Positions 24,801 through 39,800 are shown, counted from the first letter of the stretch. The stretch is 64,000 nucleotides of DNA from Branchiostoma floridae (GCF_000003815.2 NW_023365765.1:62001-126000); one strand, 5' to 3'. Numbers and translations are program-made. The notes: a model not told the origin generated them from the letters alone.

Positions 24801-27800
24801 AGTATCTACAGGAAAACTGGTATTTCTTTAACTTTAAGCTTTCTAATAACCTTTTGCGTGCAACCTACCTGTACCCCTGCTGTTCGGTACACTTCCTGAT
24901 ACAGCCTGTCCATGGCGACCACTCCCCCCATCCGGACTGGAAGAACTCCGTAGTCGTGCCAGTGTTGAATCTGTCTTCCCTGTCTGCAAATCCGGATCCT
25001 TCTGCAAAGTCTGTCGTTCATAAAATGCATACATTAACGTATTCATTTAACAGTTTAATCGTCTATGTTGAAATCAACTTTGAACCAAATATTTAGCAAA
25101 CGCAGTGAATCTATCAGACAGTGAAGAAGAACGTACTACAGAGTGCTTAAATCGCAGGGATATGTAAACTAAAGCAACAAAAATAGAAACTTTAAAATGG
25201 TTTGGAACCTTCTTGGTGTCTCCCGCCGTCCCCTGAAGCTTCTTCTTCGTTGACAAATTCACCTGAAATTTGATTCAGATATCAGCAAGCAGAACTGACC
25301 AATTTTGTGCAATGAAAGACTATTATTACTTATAGTTTGAAGTTTTAGCCCCATATCCACTTTATACAGAGTTATTCAAGATGACCCGATCAATCGATAG
25401 CTAGAATGCCAGGGACAGACCAAGAATTTTAACTTTGTCTTTGGAATTATTGCCTTTGGGGAATAAAACATGTCGACAACTGTAAGTCAGAACAAAACAG
25501 CAACATTGTACTTGCATCAAACATCCCTCCAACGTTTTTTTATCCACTCATAATATTTAACCAAATGACAATTTGGATATACTCACTTGGGCATGTCCTC
25601 CTAACGCATGGCTTAGTCTGCTGCCGGAGCCCCCCGCAGTGCTCCGTCCTGACGCACACGCTGGTCCGCTTCTGCAGACCCCGCCCGCACGTCACGCTGC
25701 AGGACGACCACCGGCTCCATCTTACGACGGAAGAAATGTTGATTGTTTAAAGTAAAGATGACTTTCCAAGGTTTCTATGTCACTTATGATCACCATCTAT
25801 GGCTCGATCATGACTTGCTGGATAATGTATGGAAGTAACGTCTCCTTTATGGTCTATCTAAGGCCTAAGTCATATTTCCAAACCGGGCCCAGACCGGGCA
25901 GCTTTGGGGAACGAAAAGTACTTGTACCTGCCCCAGTAGTACAAGCTTCCCGGCATATATTCCTTTCCCGGTATTTTCCTTTCCCGATATTTTTCCTTTC
26001 CCGGCGTATTCCCAGTTTAAAATCATGACCAAACAACTTACGCCAATGCCCCCAGAGAGGCCGGTGAAGGAGGCTACAGTACACCTAGATTTGGATTTTG
26101 AAATACTATGCAACGTGGAATTTTTAAAAAATGAAGTACATACATGCCTTGCTTCATGTTTCTTAAAGTCAGGTGAATAGACAGTAGGAAGTCATGAGAG
26201 AAAGAAAACAAGACAGAAAGACGGAGAGGGGGGAATCACCTGTATGATTGTGGGCAGGGCCGCTGGATGCACTTTCTGACCACGGTGTCGGACCCGTTGC
26301 AGGGCAGCCCACCGTTCCTGGGGGCCGGGTCCGTGCAAGAGCGGGTTCTGGTCTGTGAGCCGAGACCGCACGTCCGGGTACACGGGGACCACTTACTCCA
26401 CTTGGTCCAGCCGCCGTCAACTGGCAAAACGATTGATAGTTACTGTTAAATAGATGTCTTTATTGAAAATAGCAGTGACCGTTTCCAAAATCATATCCAG
26501 TTGCTTGAGAAACTGCTTTTTGGCATAACCATTAGACTTATCGGAAGAAATATCAACAAAATCATACAAGGGTGTTGACAACCTTTACACCTATATAAAA
26601 AAGCATATTTCAAAGATACAAAAAGGTGTTGATAACCCTAGAATATAATTTAACGATCTTACAAAGGTATTGATGACAACCTTTAGACTTCTTTAAAAAC
26701 ATATTTCAAAGATCCTAACACCAAGAAAGGTGTTAAAATAATCGATCCAGTTATCAGTACATCTACATGCATACATACATATTCATACTCTTTATCGAGT
26801 TGAAGCATTGACAAAGTTACGCTTCCAGTGTGATCTATCTTTCATCAGTTCAGTGAGGTCCTTATCGCATAGTCTTAACATTCCCCACCTGGACATTTCT
26901 CTGGGTTGCAGCTGGCCTCCTCCATGGAGGGGCCCTCGCAGGGCAGGTTCTCGTTGATGCTGCATTCCCGGGTCCGTTTCCGGTACCCTCCCCCGCACGT
27001 CTGGCTACAGTCCGACCACGGCCCCCACATGCTCCAACCGCTTTCTGGCAGGATTCAACAACATTAGAAGGATTACGCCGATGAATGTTGGACATTCAGG
27101 AAACTCAAAGGAAGGAAATTCTTTTTTAATTATATATAAAAGATATACTGATTATGTATTGATTGATAAATGGTTTGTTGGAAAATAACAGTCCCGTCTG
27201 GATTTTGGTACTTCTTTGATAAACACACAAAAGTTTAAGATTAACTCAAGCAAAGTTATTGACCGTCTGCAAAACTGGATTAGTTTTGCAAACTATCAGA
27301 AGTTTCAGACAACGTCCACTATCAGTTGTCAGTGACTGAATATAATCTGAAATCTAACAGGGATTTCACACTCTAGTTTAGTCACTGACAGTATTCAACA
27401 ACATTTGAAAGATTACGTCGATGACTAAATATGTTTTGCAAACAGTCAGAAAATCCAGACAGCATCTGCTATCTTTCGTAACTGAACATGATCTGTTACG
27501 TCATGAGGTATTTCAGACGAAAGATACCATATATATATATATATATATATATATGCTGTCTAAAACTTCTGGCCGCCAGCAAAACGTATCCAAATTGGGT
27601 AACTTTTGTATACAATGTATGAGGAACTAAATTTTATAACAATGCGGAAATGATCGAGTATACACGACAACTGTCTCATTAGAGGTATTTACTATCTGCC
27701 ATGACCGTAACAAATCAATGGTACGTTCCTAATACTGTAAATGCAGAAATGTTGGCGGTGGATTAATGTTCGCGGTTTCCGTGGTGGCCACTTCACCGCG

Positions 27801-30800
27801 AATTTAAAACCACCGCGAACATTTTTCTATTATGATATTAGATTGCAGTGTATGGTGTTAACGCGAACTTAAATCCACCGCGAAAAGTCCTTTTTCCGGC
27901 TACCGCGAAATTAAATCCCCGCGAACTTATATACATTTACAGTATACAACGTGTATCTTGCAACAGTCGGTTTTACTTACCTGGACATGCTTTCACCAGA
28001 CATTCGTCCGTCTCAAGGAAGGTACCCTTGCAGGGATCCCCTCCGCCGCTAGGGGGCGGGTTAGAACACTGCCTGGTCCGTACCCTTGCGCCTTTTCCGC
28101 ACGTCGCCGTACAGGACGACCACGGCGTCCAGAACCCCCAGCCTCCGTGAACTGTAACTCACATGGTTAGATATTTGAAGCCTTTCCTGGCTGGCTATGA
28201 AAGTTTTACTCCTAGATCCTCTATCTCAATGCTTTTATCAAACTCTTTTAAGATTGGCAAACACATCGAGCTTGAACAACATAAGGCATATGCCGGCTTC
28301 AAGGGAAACGAGCGATCTACTGGAAAATGCTAAAAATAATGACATACAAAGATATCACGATGTTGATTTGGTCTTAAATCTCGGCTATTTCTTGAGGAAA
28401 TATAAAACGCAGAAACAAACACGCACATAGCTCATCACCAGTACAATTCAGAAAAAAACTGTGCGTCCGTTATGCCGATATACTATTTTAGACTATTCGC
28501 TGCTGTAAAGGAGAGAGCGTTTTCTTACTAGGATCCCGTAAGCTGGCGACTCTGTTGTGAGCGTTAGTGACGGACCCCTGCCGGACGTGTGGCCTTCCCA
28601 CCGTCTCCACCCGGCTGTCGCTCCCCTCCGACCCGCCTTCTGGTGACGTCACCGTTCCCTCGCCAGCCACAGACAATCTTCTACCTGGAGACAGTGTGAC
28701 TAGCAATCAATTGATACTCGATTGGTCACAAATATGCTTCTTAAGTATTGAAATTCGGGCCATGAAAGTAAACCTGGCCACAGAGAGTCGACAATCAGAC
28801 ATCGTGTCTGTCTCGGTGTCTTATTATTCTCACGTTGTGTCGATGTCATGCAAATCTATTCTAATTAGCACAGTACGTTTGTTTTCATCAGCTCGTGCAA
28901 ACGTCATGATTGAGACAAGGTGAGACGGGGAGATATAAGCGTGTTCACGGATCCAACTGCGCATGCGGAGCTTGATACATTTTGGGTAATGTATCAAATG
29001 TTAAATTCTGTGAGAAAAAAAAAACACGTCTTGTATGTATTTAAGCATTTTGGTGTCCTCTAACAAAATGTTGTAACAACAGCTATTCTAATGTCCTAAC
29101 CGGTGTTCAAATGTTCGTCGACAGTGGCGCACTTGGTATGCGTTCGATTGATTTGATGGAAACCCGTGTGAAACAGGTATAATCCCCAAATGACACGGCA
29201 AGTTATCACCCGGCCCTGAACACCCGTATCGAGCGTTATAGCGGCCCAGCTATGACGTAAGAACTGTTAACAAGGCAGGAACCAGTCCACCGTTCATCTG
29301 TAGATGCGCAATTGCGTCCATGAACAAGCTTATTGCTTTATAAAGCGGCCAATCAATCAAGGTCCAGCAAACTTTGGCCATGCGCAGTCGTGGTACGGGA
29401 TGGTCGGGGGTGGATGAAAAACACTGCCAGCGATCCTGGGATTGATTCATACACTAGTGTGCAAGCAAAAGTGTAACGTGGTTTTGCCCTACCACAGATA
29501 GATCAGCACTGGTACTCCATGCAGTGACATCGGTATCTAGTCATTGTTCGATATCAAAGTGCAACGACACAGGTTTTCAGCCCAAATTCTTGTTGAATGA
29601 CAATATTTTTTGTGAAACTAAGGACCAGATCACTTTAATAAAGGAGAAAGGTGAACTACCATCATTTTAGAGATCTAGAGCTACTACTACATGCAAGTCA
29701 TCTCGGTGTAGCGTGACAGAAGCCGGTCTACCATGCCGGGACGTGTACTTTGGTGAACGAACATCTGCCCAAAGCTGGAATGGGTGAATCGGCGTGTCTC
29801 TTGGTCTTTTCTCAGTGTTCTAAGCTACCGCAAAGTACCTGGACAGGGGATAGGGTTACAGACGTGTCTATGTACGTCCGGGCCCTGGCAGGGTTTTCCA
29901 CCGTTCGTCGGGCGAGGGTTGTTACATGTCCGTCTGCGGAGCGTCCAGCTTTTCCCGCACGTCTTGGAACAACGGCTCCACTCGCCCCACGGGCTCCAGC
30001 CCCCGTCAACTTTGTCACAGGTTAGCAGGTCAGTACACAGTCACTTATATATAGTTCAGAAGTAGAGAGTCTTTACAGCTCGTATGTTAGTATTGGATAA
30101 TCATGTTAATTAGATCTTAGATCATAATACATGGTAAACTTTCTTCTATCAAACAAACACAAAGTACACACGGATCAAATTTTCAACGACCACCGTCACC
30201 TTCTTCAGGATCAATACTGATGACCAATCACTTCAGAATGTAAACTCACGAGAGTGTGTGGAAGAAAGTTTAGCATTGTAGTGTGATTACTACCAACACA
30301 GATGAGCTTCCATGATAGATCTTAAATCTTTTAGTGTAAACCCTGAATGATAGTTGATCCTGAAGATTCTGAAGAATGTCTGATACAAGACAAAACTGGT
30401 ATATGAATACCGTTTTGTCACTCCTGTTGCCATTCTACTGATGTTTTTAAATATATATGTATACTACCGTATACTATTGTAACGATAGTTTACAATAAAT
30501 ACATCGATCAACTGACTTGCACTATGCAGGACCAATACAAGGAGAAATTTCAAAGCGGTATCCTAACAGCAGGTTGATAATACAACATCAACTCCGATAA
30601 AAGTGTTACCTGACATCTCGTCCTTGGCCACCCCTCCTTCCACAACTCTTCCCTCCACAGTCGCCACCTCCTGTCTCACGGCTTCATGATCAATACCTGA
30701 AATATGCAATAATAGCTTGCTGAATCCCTAAGGCTGTGTAGAAATCCCTTTTAATGGCTGTAAGTATTCATGTAAGTAGTCATTCAGTAAAGGTCACTTT

Positions 30801-33800
30801 CCGAACATGTGAGGTAAGCACGGGGTCAAAGGTGGCTGGAAGTTTGTAAGGACCACCGTCTTCCTACATCTTCAACCTCAGACAATTTAGAGCTCATTAT
30901 GTATACACTTATATATGCACTTACCTTCTATCTCGGACAAGAGAGACGGCTTGCCAGGGTTGGATCTGCTCCTAGAGTCCGGCACCCGACCGATCCCCTC
31001 AATCTCGCTCAGAGTCCGCTGACGCGATCCTTCGCCTTCTGCCACAACCCGGACCTCGTCGTTACCTACGCGCGGAAGGATTAAAAAGTACCACATTGTA
31101 AAAAAATCCAACAATTCTAATCGACAAACTTCCGTATGAGCGACAGGTCACATGTTTGACATACAAGGTAGACTCACGGGGAAGTTGGTCAGGGATATTG
31201 TTGGCTCCAACGAACATTCATGTTAATGTCTGTAATTGTACTTGAATGCAAGTTCATCTGTGACGGTAATCAACATTATGTTGCAATTTTACACTTTACA
31301 TCCGTACACAAAATAAAGCGTTTTCAACAAGCTTTTGATCAGTCTTCTGATCTTCGAGTTGAAATGACCCATTTGGCCAACAGTTGAAATGGGTCGATAC
31401 CGACTGCCAAGCACCTTCAACCCTTTGGTGACGTCACACTTCCGATCTGGAAGTGCCACATAGACTTTGTTTCGTTTCAACTTGATCACAGGACTGATCT
31501 ATTGTTGGTATGTGATTTATTTTGTGTACGGATGTAAAGTTTAAAATTGCATCATAAGTTGGTAAATGTAGTATTGTACAGCGTCTTTTGTTGAATGAAA
31601 TCACCAATAGCCCCTACCAGATGTTTCTGATATCATGCACAAAATGCCATTCCGTCGCATCACGTTGTAAACCTTTCAGTGCCTTAGTGTTTTGTTAGGG
31701 GCTGTTGGTTTCAATGTTTCTGTGTTACAGTCGTACATATGCGTGCGTCCAATCACGATTATTGCGGTTTTACCCAAACGTTCGCTCTTGCTTTCAGCCA
31801 CCATGCTGCAGTTCGTATCAGCTTGCATATTTAGCCAGAAGTCCCCTCTGGAAGGTAAAACCTACCTTGCGGCGGTGGCGGCGCCATTGACACACGTATG
31901 GCGGAAATAGCCGGACCACCCTTGAACCGGGGCGGCTTATTGCGGTGGTTCCGCCGGTCATCTTTGACCGAATGGGGAAAGATAAAACGGACAGAATGAT
32001 TTTTTTCGTCGATCTTAAGAATACTTTTTTACCAGCATTAAAATGCCACCATGGATGAGCACATCGTTACGTGAAGGCATTGCGAACGGAAACAAGAAGG
32101 ATTCTCTCCTGTAATATTCATCCCTTTATTTCGCTGTTCGAATGGCAATGGAGACAAAAATGTTTGGATGTTTACAGTGTGAAATGTGTTTGTATGTATG
32201 GTGTTGTAGTTTCTAGTTTGTCATAGGTCATGAACGTTCAGTCAGGTGGTAGTTAGGTCAAGTGTCATGTGTTAATTATAAATTTGGCACGTGGTAGTTA
32301 CAAGGGTGTCACGTGGTAGTCACAAGTGTATCACGTGGTAGTCACGTGTTAGATATACAAGCAAGCACATTGTGTGTCATGTGGTAGTTCTAAGTATGCC
32401 ACGTGGTAGTCACAACTGTGTCACGTGAGTTACAAATGTATCACGTGGTAGTCACAAGTGTATCACGTGGTAGTCACAAGTGTATCACGTGGTAGTCACA
32501 AGTGTATCACGTGGCAGCTACAAGTGAGTTACGCGTTAGACACATTCAATCACATTGTGTGTCATGTGATGTCACGTGGAAGTCACGATTGTGTCACGTC
32601 ATAGATATACGTTAATTACATGATACTAGTAATCACATGTGTGTCGCCTTTTAGTTCACAAGAGTGTCACGTGATAGCTACATGTCTGCCACGTGCTAGT
32701 CATGGATGTGTCGAGTGTTAGGTACATTATGTATTCCCACCTGTGTCACGTGGTAGTTACTAGTTTGCCATGTAGTTATATGCTTATGTATGCGACGGCA
32801 ATTGTGTTAACACATTTCATATAAACGTCTTGTGCAAGCAAGACCATTATGGTCTCTTTTCCGTGCATTATGACGTTGCTATTGATAGATTTTGATAGAT
32901 TTCAAATTCAAGAACCGACAATATAGTTATCAATCGCACAAAGACTTAATTGCACAATTCTAAGTAGAGCGCTTTCGCCTCAAAATACTGCTCAACCCGC
33001 AAGTTATACTATCATATACTCTACTTCGTGAAGAAGTTTGTTGTTCTGTGTCTATGTCCATGCAATTTCTGAAATCAAAACTGCACTATTCCATTTTTTT
33101 CAATTTGAAAAAAAAGGCCGACTGAAAGAAGCAGTTCATTTTGTGCATACTTTCATTTGCATGCATTATAATCGCCTCCTGTTGCTCTACACGAATTAAT
33201 GTGTTTTACACTGCAACAGCCTTTGTCAGTATTACCTGGTGACCCCTGACCTCTTCCCTCGGATGTACCCCTCAGCAGATCCAGGAAGGTGTTGGCACGT
33301 GACCAGACGGAGGTCGGTGACCCCGTGCCCTCAGCAGGACCGGGGGATGTCTCATATTCTGATGACGTCGTCTGAACGGTGTGGTGAACTGTGTGGGTCA
33401 ATCAAATCAATCAATAAATTGCTGAATCAATCAATCAATGAACCAGTCAACTTAATTTATCCTGCTGCGCGTGCGTCAGCCTCTCTGTCGGTCATTACAC
33501 TGTAAATTAGATTAAGTTATTAACAGAGCAACATTGTTACATACCGACCTATAAAGCAATCTATGCGTGTCGAATCATGTACACTGTACCATGATTTGAA
33601 GCTACCGTCCTACAGTAAAGCCTCATTAGCTTACAGTAAAGAGTCTGTACATGAGACATGTCACTTAATGTTATGGACAAAGATTTATTTGCATATCTAT
33701 CTACACTTCAAAAATCCAGTCACTATTCTACTGAAACTTACGAAGAGCATTGTTAAACCCTGTCAGTCCTTGATGCTTGGGTGAGATATGACCCTGGCGT

Positions 33801-36800
33801 TTGGCGCCAATACAACAGGACCACACAGAAAGGGTTCCTGAACACTACGTCTTTGATAAAGTTCCATCGTCTCATATTGCTTACCTTTCAACAAATTCAA
33901 TGCCACAGATGACGCGTGTACAACGTTTTGCTGTTGTTATTGCTAACTGACACAGGTATGTGAAAGGATGTGTGGAAATCATTTGTCAAGATATAATAAC
34001 TTTTTACTTGGCAGCCATCGCTCTGGCCAAGGATATCTTACAACAACTGTTCCGAGAACAGCAGTAATGCAAAATAATTACTTTTCACCAGTCAGACAAA
34101 ACACCCAGGCGCCACTACTCTGCTCAGTACCAAAGAATGAGCCAAGGTTGTATAGATTTATTAGCAGAGTTCAAACCGGAGGCAGAACTAAAAGAAAACA
34201 CCCTTCCGAAGCTCACTCCGAAGCAGCCTTCTTTGGCTAAATCCAGAGGTGGTAAATCATGCCTCCCTCATTTATTGCTTAAAACTATGGAATGCTGCAA
34301 AACAGGTGTTTCTGCTCTCTTCTTTGCTGCAAAGTTTGAAATATCCGAAGTGATAATGATAAACAAAATTAACCTGGTGTATTATTGTGGTCAGTTGGTA
34401 CACAATATGAGTAATGAGTCTGTTTTACGTGCTCGAGGCACCTCCTCGAACACGGGGTCCCGTTTACGTATGAACGCCCTCACATCATGTCCGAGCTGAG
34501 CCGACCATGGGATCGAACCTAGGCCTGCGGATCCAATGAAATGGTTCCAGATAGCTGAAGAACCAATATCAGAAGAACACATGGTATCTAGAACTTAAAT
34601 CATCACTTTTCAATACTTTCAGAAATGTTGCTCAACTGATACCCTGTGGAGGTTGATGCAAGACCTACAGAACACGTGGAGGCTTTGCGTAGGAAATTTG
34701 AACAAGAACTAAATAGAAAATGTACCAAGCAGGGCATTTAGGTCGATAGAGAGGGGGCTACATAAAAAGATCGGTTTCTTTTGCCAAAGCCAATAGCCGA
34801 TTTACCTGTACTCCTTGTGTTAACAGCAAACCCCTTGTGTATTTGGCACTTATTCAGGGTCTACGCTGCAGTTACCTCTTGGCAAGGTGCACGACACACG
34901 AGATCTCTTAAAAGGCAGGGTCGCACCAATCCATCAACCTTGTGTTTGACTTTAGTGAGAGTTTGTTTCCGGCAAAGTTCCACGCCAATCTAAATGTTGG
35001 CCGACCTGTGCCAACTTCTTAAGGTACAAATGACGGTGTGTAAATCACAGAAAAGTCGGTTAGTCACGGTCCTTGGCCCGACGCCTCCGCATTTTCCTTC
35101 CGTTGTACACCGGTTACTGGGTTACAGGGCACAGAACAATTATAATAGCCCTTCTGATCCTTATACATGGGAATAATGGTTGAAAGAAAAGAAGCTATCA
35201 AAAGCCACTAGTTTATTCAATGATAAGCTAACATTTACAGGGTAATCTAAGCTCTATTTATTGCCCATGTAGAGCATACCAGGAAATTCCATATGGCGGA
35301 ACATGCGGAAAATAGTGGGGACCTGGCACCCCCCCCCCCCCCCTCTGGCATCATGGGGATGTTTGACAGCATCCAAACAGCATTCTTCTTGAGCGATTCT
35401 GACACAGCAAACATGCACAAGAGTCTGATTTTTTGACAAGGTAAAAAGACAACAACCTTTACCTGTAACGTCCAGCATTTCAATGCACGAACCTTTTCCA
35501 AAGAAGAAGACTATTCACTTTGTTTTTTAAATGCTACCTTATTGGAAGATCACTCTGTCCACTTTCGTTTCATGTAACCAACACGGAATTTTGTCTGTTG
35601 GGAAAAGCTAGAGGCTAGAAATGAAAACTTTGACCCCCTTTAGGCTACATATTGTATGTAGTTCAAAATCTTACTAAGAACTTAAGTGGTGGTTTGAGCA
35701 CTCCTGCGCTAAAGGCTCTGTATTCGCCCATGTAATAGATGCGGGCTCAACTCCACGTTATTTGATTAATGAGGGACACATTCTTTAATTTCTAAACATG
35801 ACCCAGACAGACCAACCTGATGAGCTTGTAGGATACAAACATAGCATGAACAGGTATGCGAGACATGAAGATCTGCTCACAGAGACCATCTGTTAGAAGA
35901 CCTTGCCCGAAGCACCTGGCATGATTGATGCACTCATTCATTGGTGCCTTGCAGACCCTTGACAAGACGTGTCATGTTCTCACGCCTTCTGCGAAACCGC
36001 CACACTTCAGAACCGAATGAGAAACAGACAAGACATTCCGATGTGCTCTCTTCTACAAATTGCTGATCTTTAGCTAACAATCGTTTATTTCCGGAATACC
36101 AGTCAGACGTCCCAACGAGACCTAACAATATATTATTACCTACTTCCCAACATCAAAGGGGAAATTGAGACTACAATCCTCTCAGGAATAAGTACGTGAT
36201 TCAAACGTATGTCAGGTCTCAACCGATGATGATAAGTGGTAGATGAAGTGTCGCATTCCTAGCTTGAATTGCAAAGAGAAACCATTCACATTGCGATTTC
36301 TGTAGATTCCGTGATTGATTGATCGATTGAAGGAATCATTGACTGATTGACTGGTCTAGTGTGATGTCATTGGGAATCAGGCTGCATCTGACCCTGCTGA
36401 CATTGCCACTGGTATCGACCTGTCTGATGTGCCTTTGCCTGTCCTACGTGGTGAAACTCACGTCTTGAGCTGCGACTCCGCCTCAGGTTAACAAGGGTTA
36501 AGTTACACCGTACCGTTTGGCCTCAGGGTGATACGTATTGGGTGTAATGGGTTAAAATTTATTGAAAGTAGGGTAAAAAGTATAAACCTGTCTGATGTGC
36601 CTTTGCCTGTCCTACGTGGTGAAACTCATGTCTCCAGTTGCGACTCCGCCTCAGGTTAACAAGGGTTAAGTTACACCGTGCAGTCCGGCCCCGGGGTGAT
36701 GTTGATTACGCGTAATGGTTTGAAATATGTTGAAAGTGGCCAAATGGGCCCAGCAACAGAAGGACAATTGTTGGCATCCAGATGCAGTATATATTCATTA

Positions 36801-39800
36801 CTTATGTGTGATATGTCTGTCGAGCCATAATAGTGTACTGTGAAACCAAATACCAAGCCCCAAACACTGCTTTTGGCCTTTTCTTCACTGATTGCGAAGA
36901 TAAGGCATAGCGTAGCATACAATAATGTATGCTACGCCACGGCAGTTAGCAGTTTCAGATCAATATCAGAATGACCTGCCTACCAGAGTCTATATTCAAG
37001 CTACATATGTTCACCATCAGCAATTAAGATGTGAGGTCTGAGTCCTAATTTCGATATGTTATGAAATACAATCACTTTCCTTGACGCCATGATGTTACAT
37101 GTGGTATACGTTCAGTGTCTTCTTGACATTACGATAAAATTGACTAAGATACATGTTTGGATTTGAAATATGGCCTTAGATGTATATGACGCATGAATAC
37201 ACAAAATGGAAAAAAAATCAGGAAAACAGGCTACTAATTGCCAGAACCATGAAAGATTTCAGGCTACTAATTGAATACCATGAGAGTTTATCAAGCTAAG
37301 CCCGCGTACATGTACCTTTCTACCTGAGTGTGTTGACGAATGGTCCCCTCGTTTTCTTAAAAGAAGCCATATGAGATTTAATCATTAAGTTATGATATAC
37401 TTCACTAATTTGGAAGATCAACTGACTCTTTCTTGTCCGAAGATAAATTAATCTTCACAAAGGCACAACACCCAGCAGCTGTGTTGTACCATTGCCTCTG
37501 CGATCATCACCCCGCCCGTACACATACACCCCGGGGCAAACTGGAGAAACTGAGCAGGTAATAGAGACCTCATTTCTGCAACCTCTAATAACATTTGTCA
37601 CGGGAACAACCTGGTCTTCATCAAGCCTGGCCAGGCGAAATGACGATCCGACATATCAGTCCTGTTTGTCTTTCAGTTTGCTCAGCAGGTCTTGTTCTCC
37701 GATAACCCTCTAGGCACAAAACAAACAGTATCCTGACATGCGACAAGGATGATCTGCTGTTCATTAGCTAATAGAAGAAGTGGTCTTCCTACGACGTAGC
37801 TAAATAGGCGTGATATATTTACCTCCGTGAAATTGTGTGTGTGTCTGTGTGTGAGTATGTCTGTCAACAAGATAACTCAAGAACGGCTGGGTTGACTGGT
37901 TTCATTCTTGTTTTGGTGGTAGGGTGTGACGAAAGCTGGAAATGATTAGATTTAGGCCCCCTTGGTACTGCAGTGGAACTTCTGCTTTTGCAATCTCGTG
38001 TTTTGAACACGCTATTGCCACTATTTTTTGGGTGTTAGATACCTATTGTGCTTGGGAAGAAGTAACAAGCTAAAACCGTTGCCAGTCTGAACCTGGAATC
38101 AATATATGGTACTTTGTGCCAATGCCCATCGTGGTTGCTGATAACAAAGCAAAAAGCAATTTGTATGGCTGATAAGTGACAACAAACGCGTCAACACATA
38201 CTGATAACGCATGACCCTACTCGTGATGGGATAAACAACTTCGCACACTCGTACGTTCAACACCAGAGACCTGCCAACAGCAAGCTACCTTCTGTTGTTT
38301 TGAAACGATGCCCTTGGCTAGGCTCTTGATTTCCAACGAGTGCCCGGCACGCGAGGACTAGGAAAGACATAACCTCATTACAGGCATTTTCGTTGTTTAC
38401 TGTACGTTGAATTTCGCTTCGAACAAATCAATAACAGGGCGAGCATTTCTGCGTTTGATGAATAACACAACTAGGCTGTTCGTAAGTTACACTTCACATA
38501 CGGCCTCTCCTACGAACCTACGAAAGTTGCAGACGAAAAAGGTGAAGAGCTGGAAAACAGGATTATTCATCCAGCCCAAACACGGCACTGTACTGGTGAG
38601 ACGAATTAACTCAGAAACGAATCATCAAGGTTAGGAAAAGCATGTCTGAGTTCGACGAATAACACAATATAATTAATTGTGTAGCCCGTAAACTATACTA
38701 GTACTTCACACACAACACCAAACCCAAACCCAGTACTGACGAGGTAAATAAACTGCTGCGGGGTCACCTGGTACGTAACGTATCAGTGAACTTGTTTACT
38801 CGTCAAGCTTCACGTGTGCGCTCACCCTGACCTACATACACAAGGGCACTGATACCTACAACTACAGCAACCCGGGGCAATGACCTGGCATTAACATTAG
38901 CAATGCCTCCGAAAATAGTTTCATCAGGTTGGTGGAATATAGGATATAGGAGAATTCTTGTTACACAACCAGCACTGTAGGCAATGTAAGTACCTGTAGC
39001 CTGTGTTTACACAAGCTTTCGCTGGCTGGAGTAATTACCCCCTCGTAGGGCCGACCGCTAGGGGCGCGATTTTAGTCAGGCTATAAGTACCTGCTGGTTG
39101 TGTAAAAAGAATTCTCCTATATCCTATTGGCAATGCCTGTTAGTTGGAACACTTTAAACAGCCTTTTCCTTCCATGGAATGCATCATGTTGTGATCTCAT
39201 GTTTCCCAAGATGTTAGAAACCGAAGGTCTTTTAAGGTCTTCATAAACTTAACCTGACGTACTGTTGAAGAAGCTGCATTATATTATGCCGCAATACTTC
39301 GTAATTAAGTAGCTTGTACGTATAAAAATGTGCATGTTTGTGAGTTGCAGCATCTGGTCTCGCCAAGCCGTTGTACCATCTCATGAATCACACGCGATGA
39401 TACAATAAGCTATCTTTGAGATTCAAAAAACAGTTTAAATAGTATTGCGACATTTGTACTGTATGAAAAAGTATGGAAACACCACTTTACCTTCAGTGCG
39501 TCCTTCAACGTCATGTTCTCTCCTAACACCTACACCGCCCTGTCTGTCTGTGTTGTCAGTGGGACGTCCACCGCGATATCCCTCTACTGATGTCCCTTCT
39601 ACAAACGTCCTTTCCACAGATGTCTGTTCCACAGATGTTCCTTCCAATGGCGCGCCAAACGCAGGTATGGCACCGCCGTCACAGACGTTCCCCTGGTACA
39701 CCTGTCCTCCGCAGCACACCTGCATCAACATCGTCAGGTAAACTATTTCAACTTTTTGCAATCAAAATATCACGATGCAGTTAAAATATCACGAACGTGT

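Larger units (their letters stand above)
31066..33235. other. Intron between linker exons L2 and L3
   Basis: It holds the MITE at 31276-31557 and the CACGTG minisatellite at 32280-32760. No exon is supported. Confidence 0.55.
33389..39490. other. Large intron between linker exons L1 and L2
   Basis: About 6 kb with a C run (35329-35343), a two-copy tandem repeat (36419-36755) and a MITE (38939-39127). Open frames such as 34137-34499 on the plus strand match no family I know. Confidence 0.5.

Noticed and set aside
32280-32760. CRISPR-like appearance of the regularly spaced repeat
   Set aside because: The units are contiguous and degenerate with no unique spacers, in a eukaryotic intron.
35934-36128. 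Possible reverse-transcriptase fragment ([10 protein letters not shown])
   Set aside because: The similarity to the LINE GSEVW motif is too short, and no neighbouring RT motifs are present.
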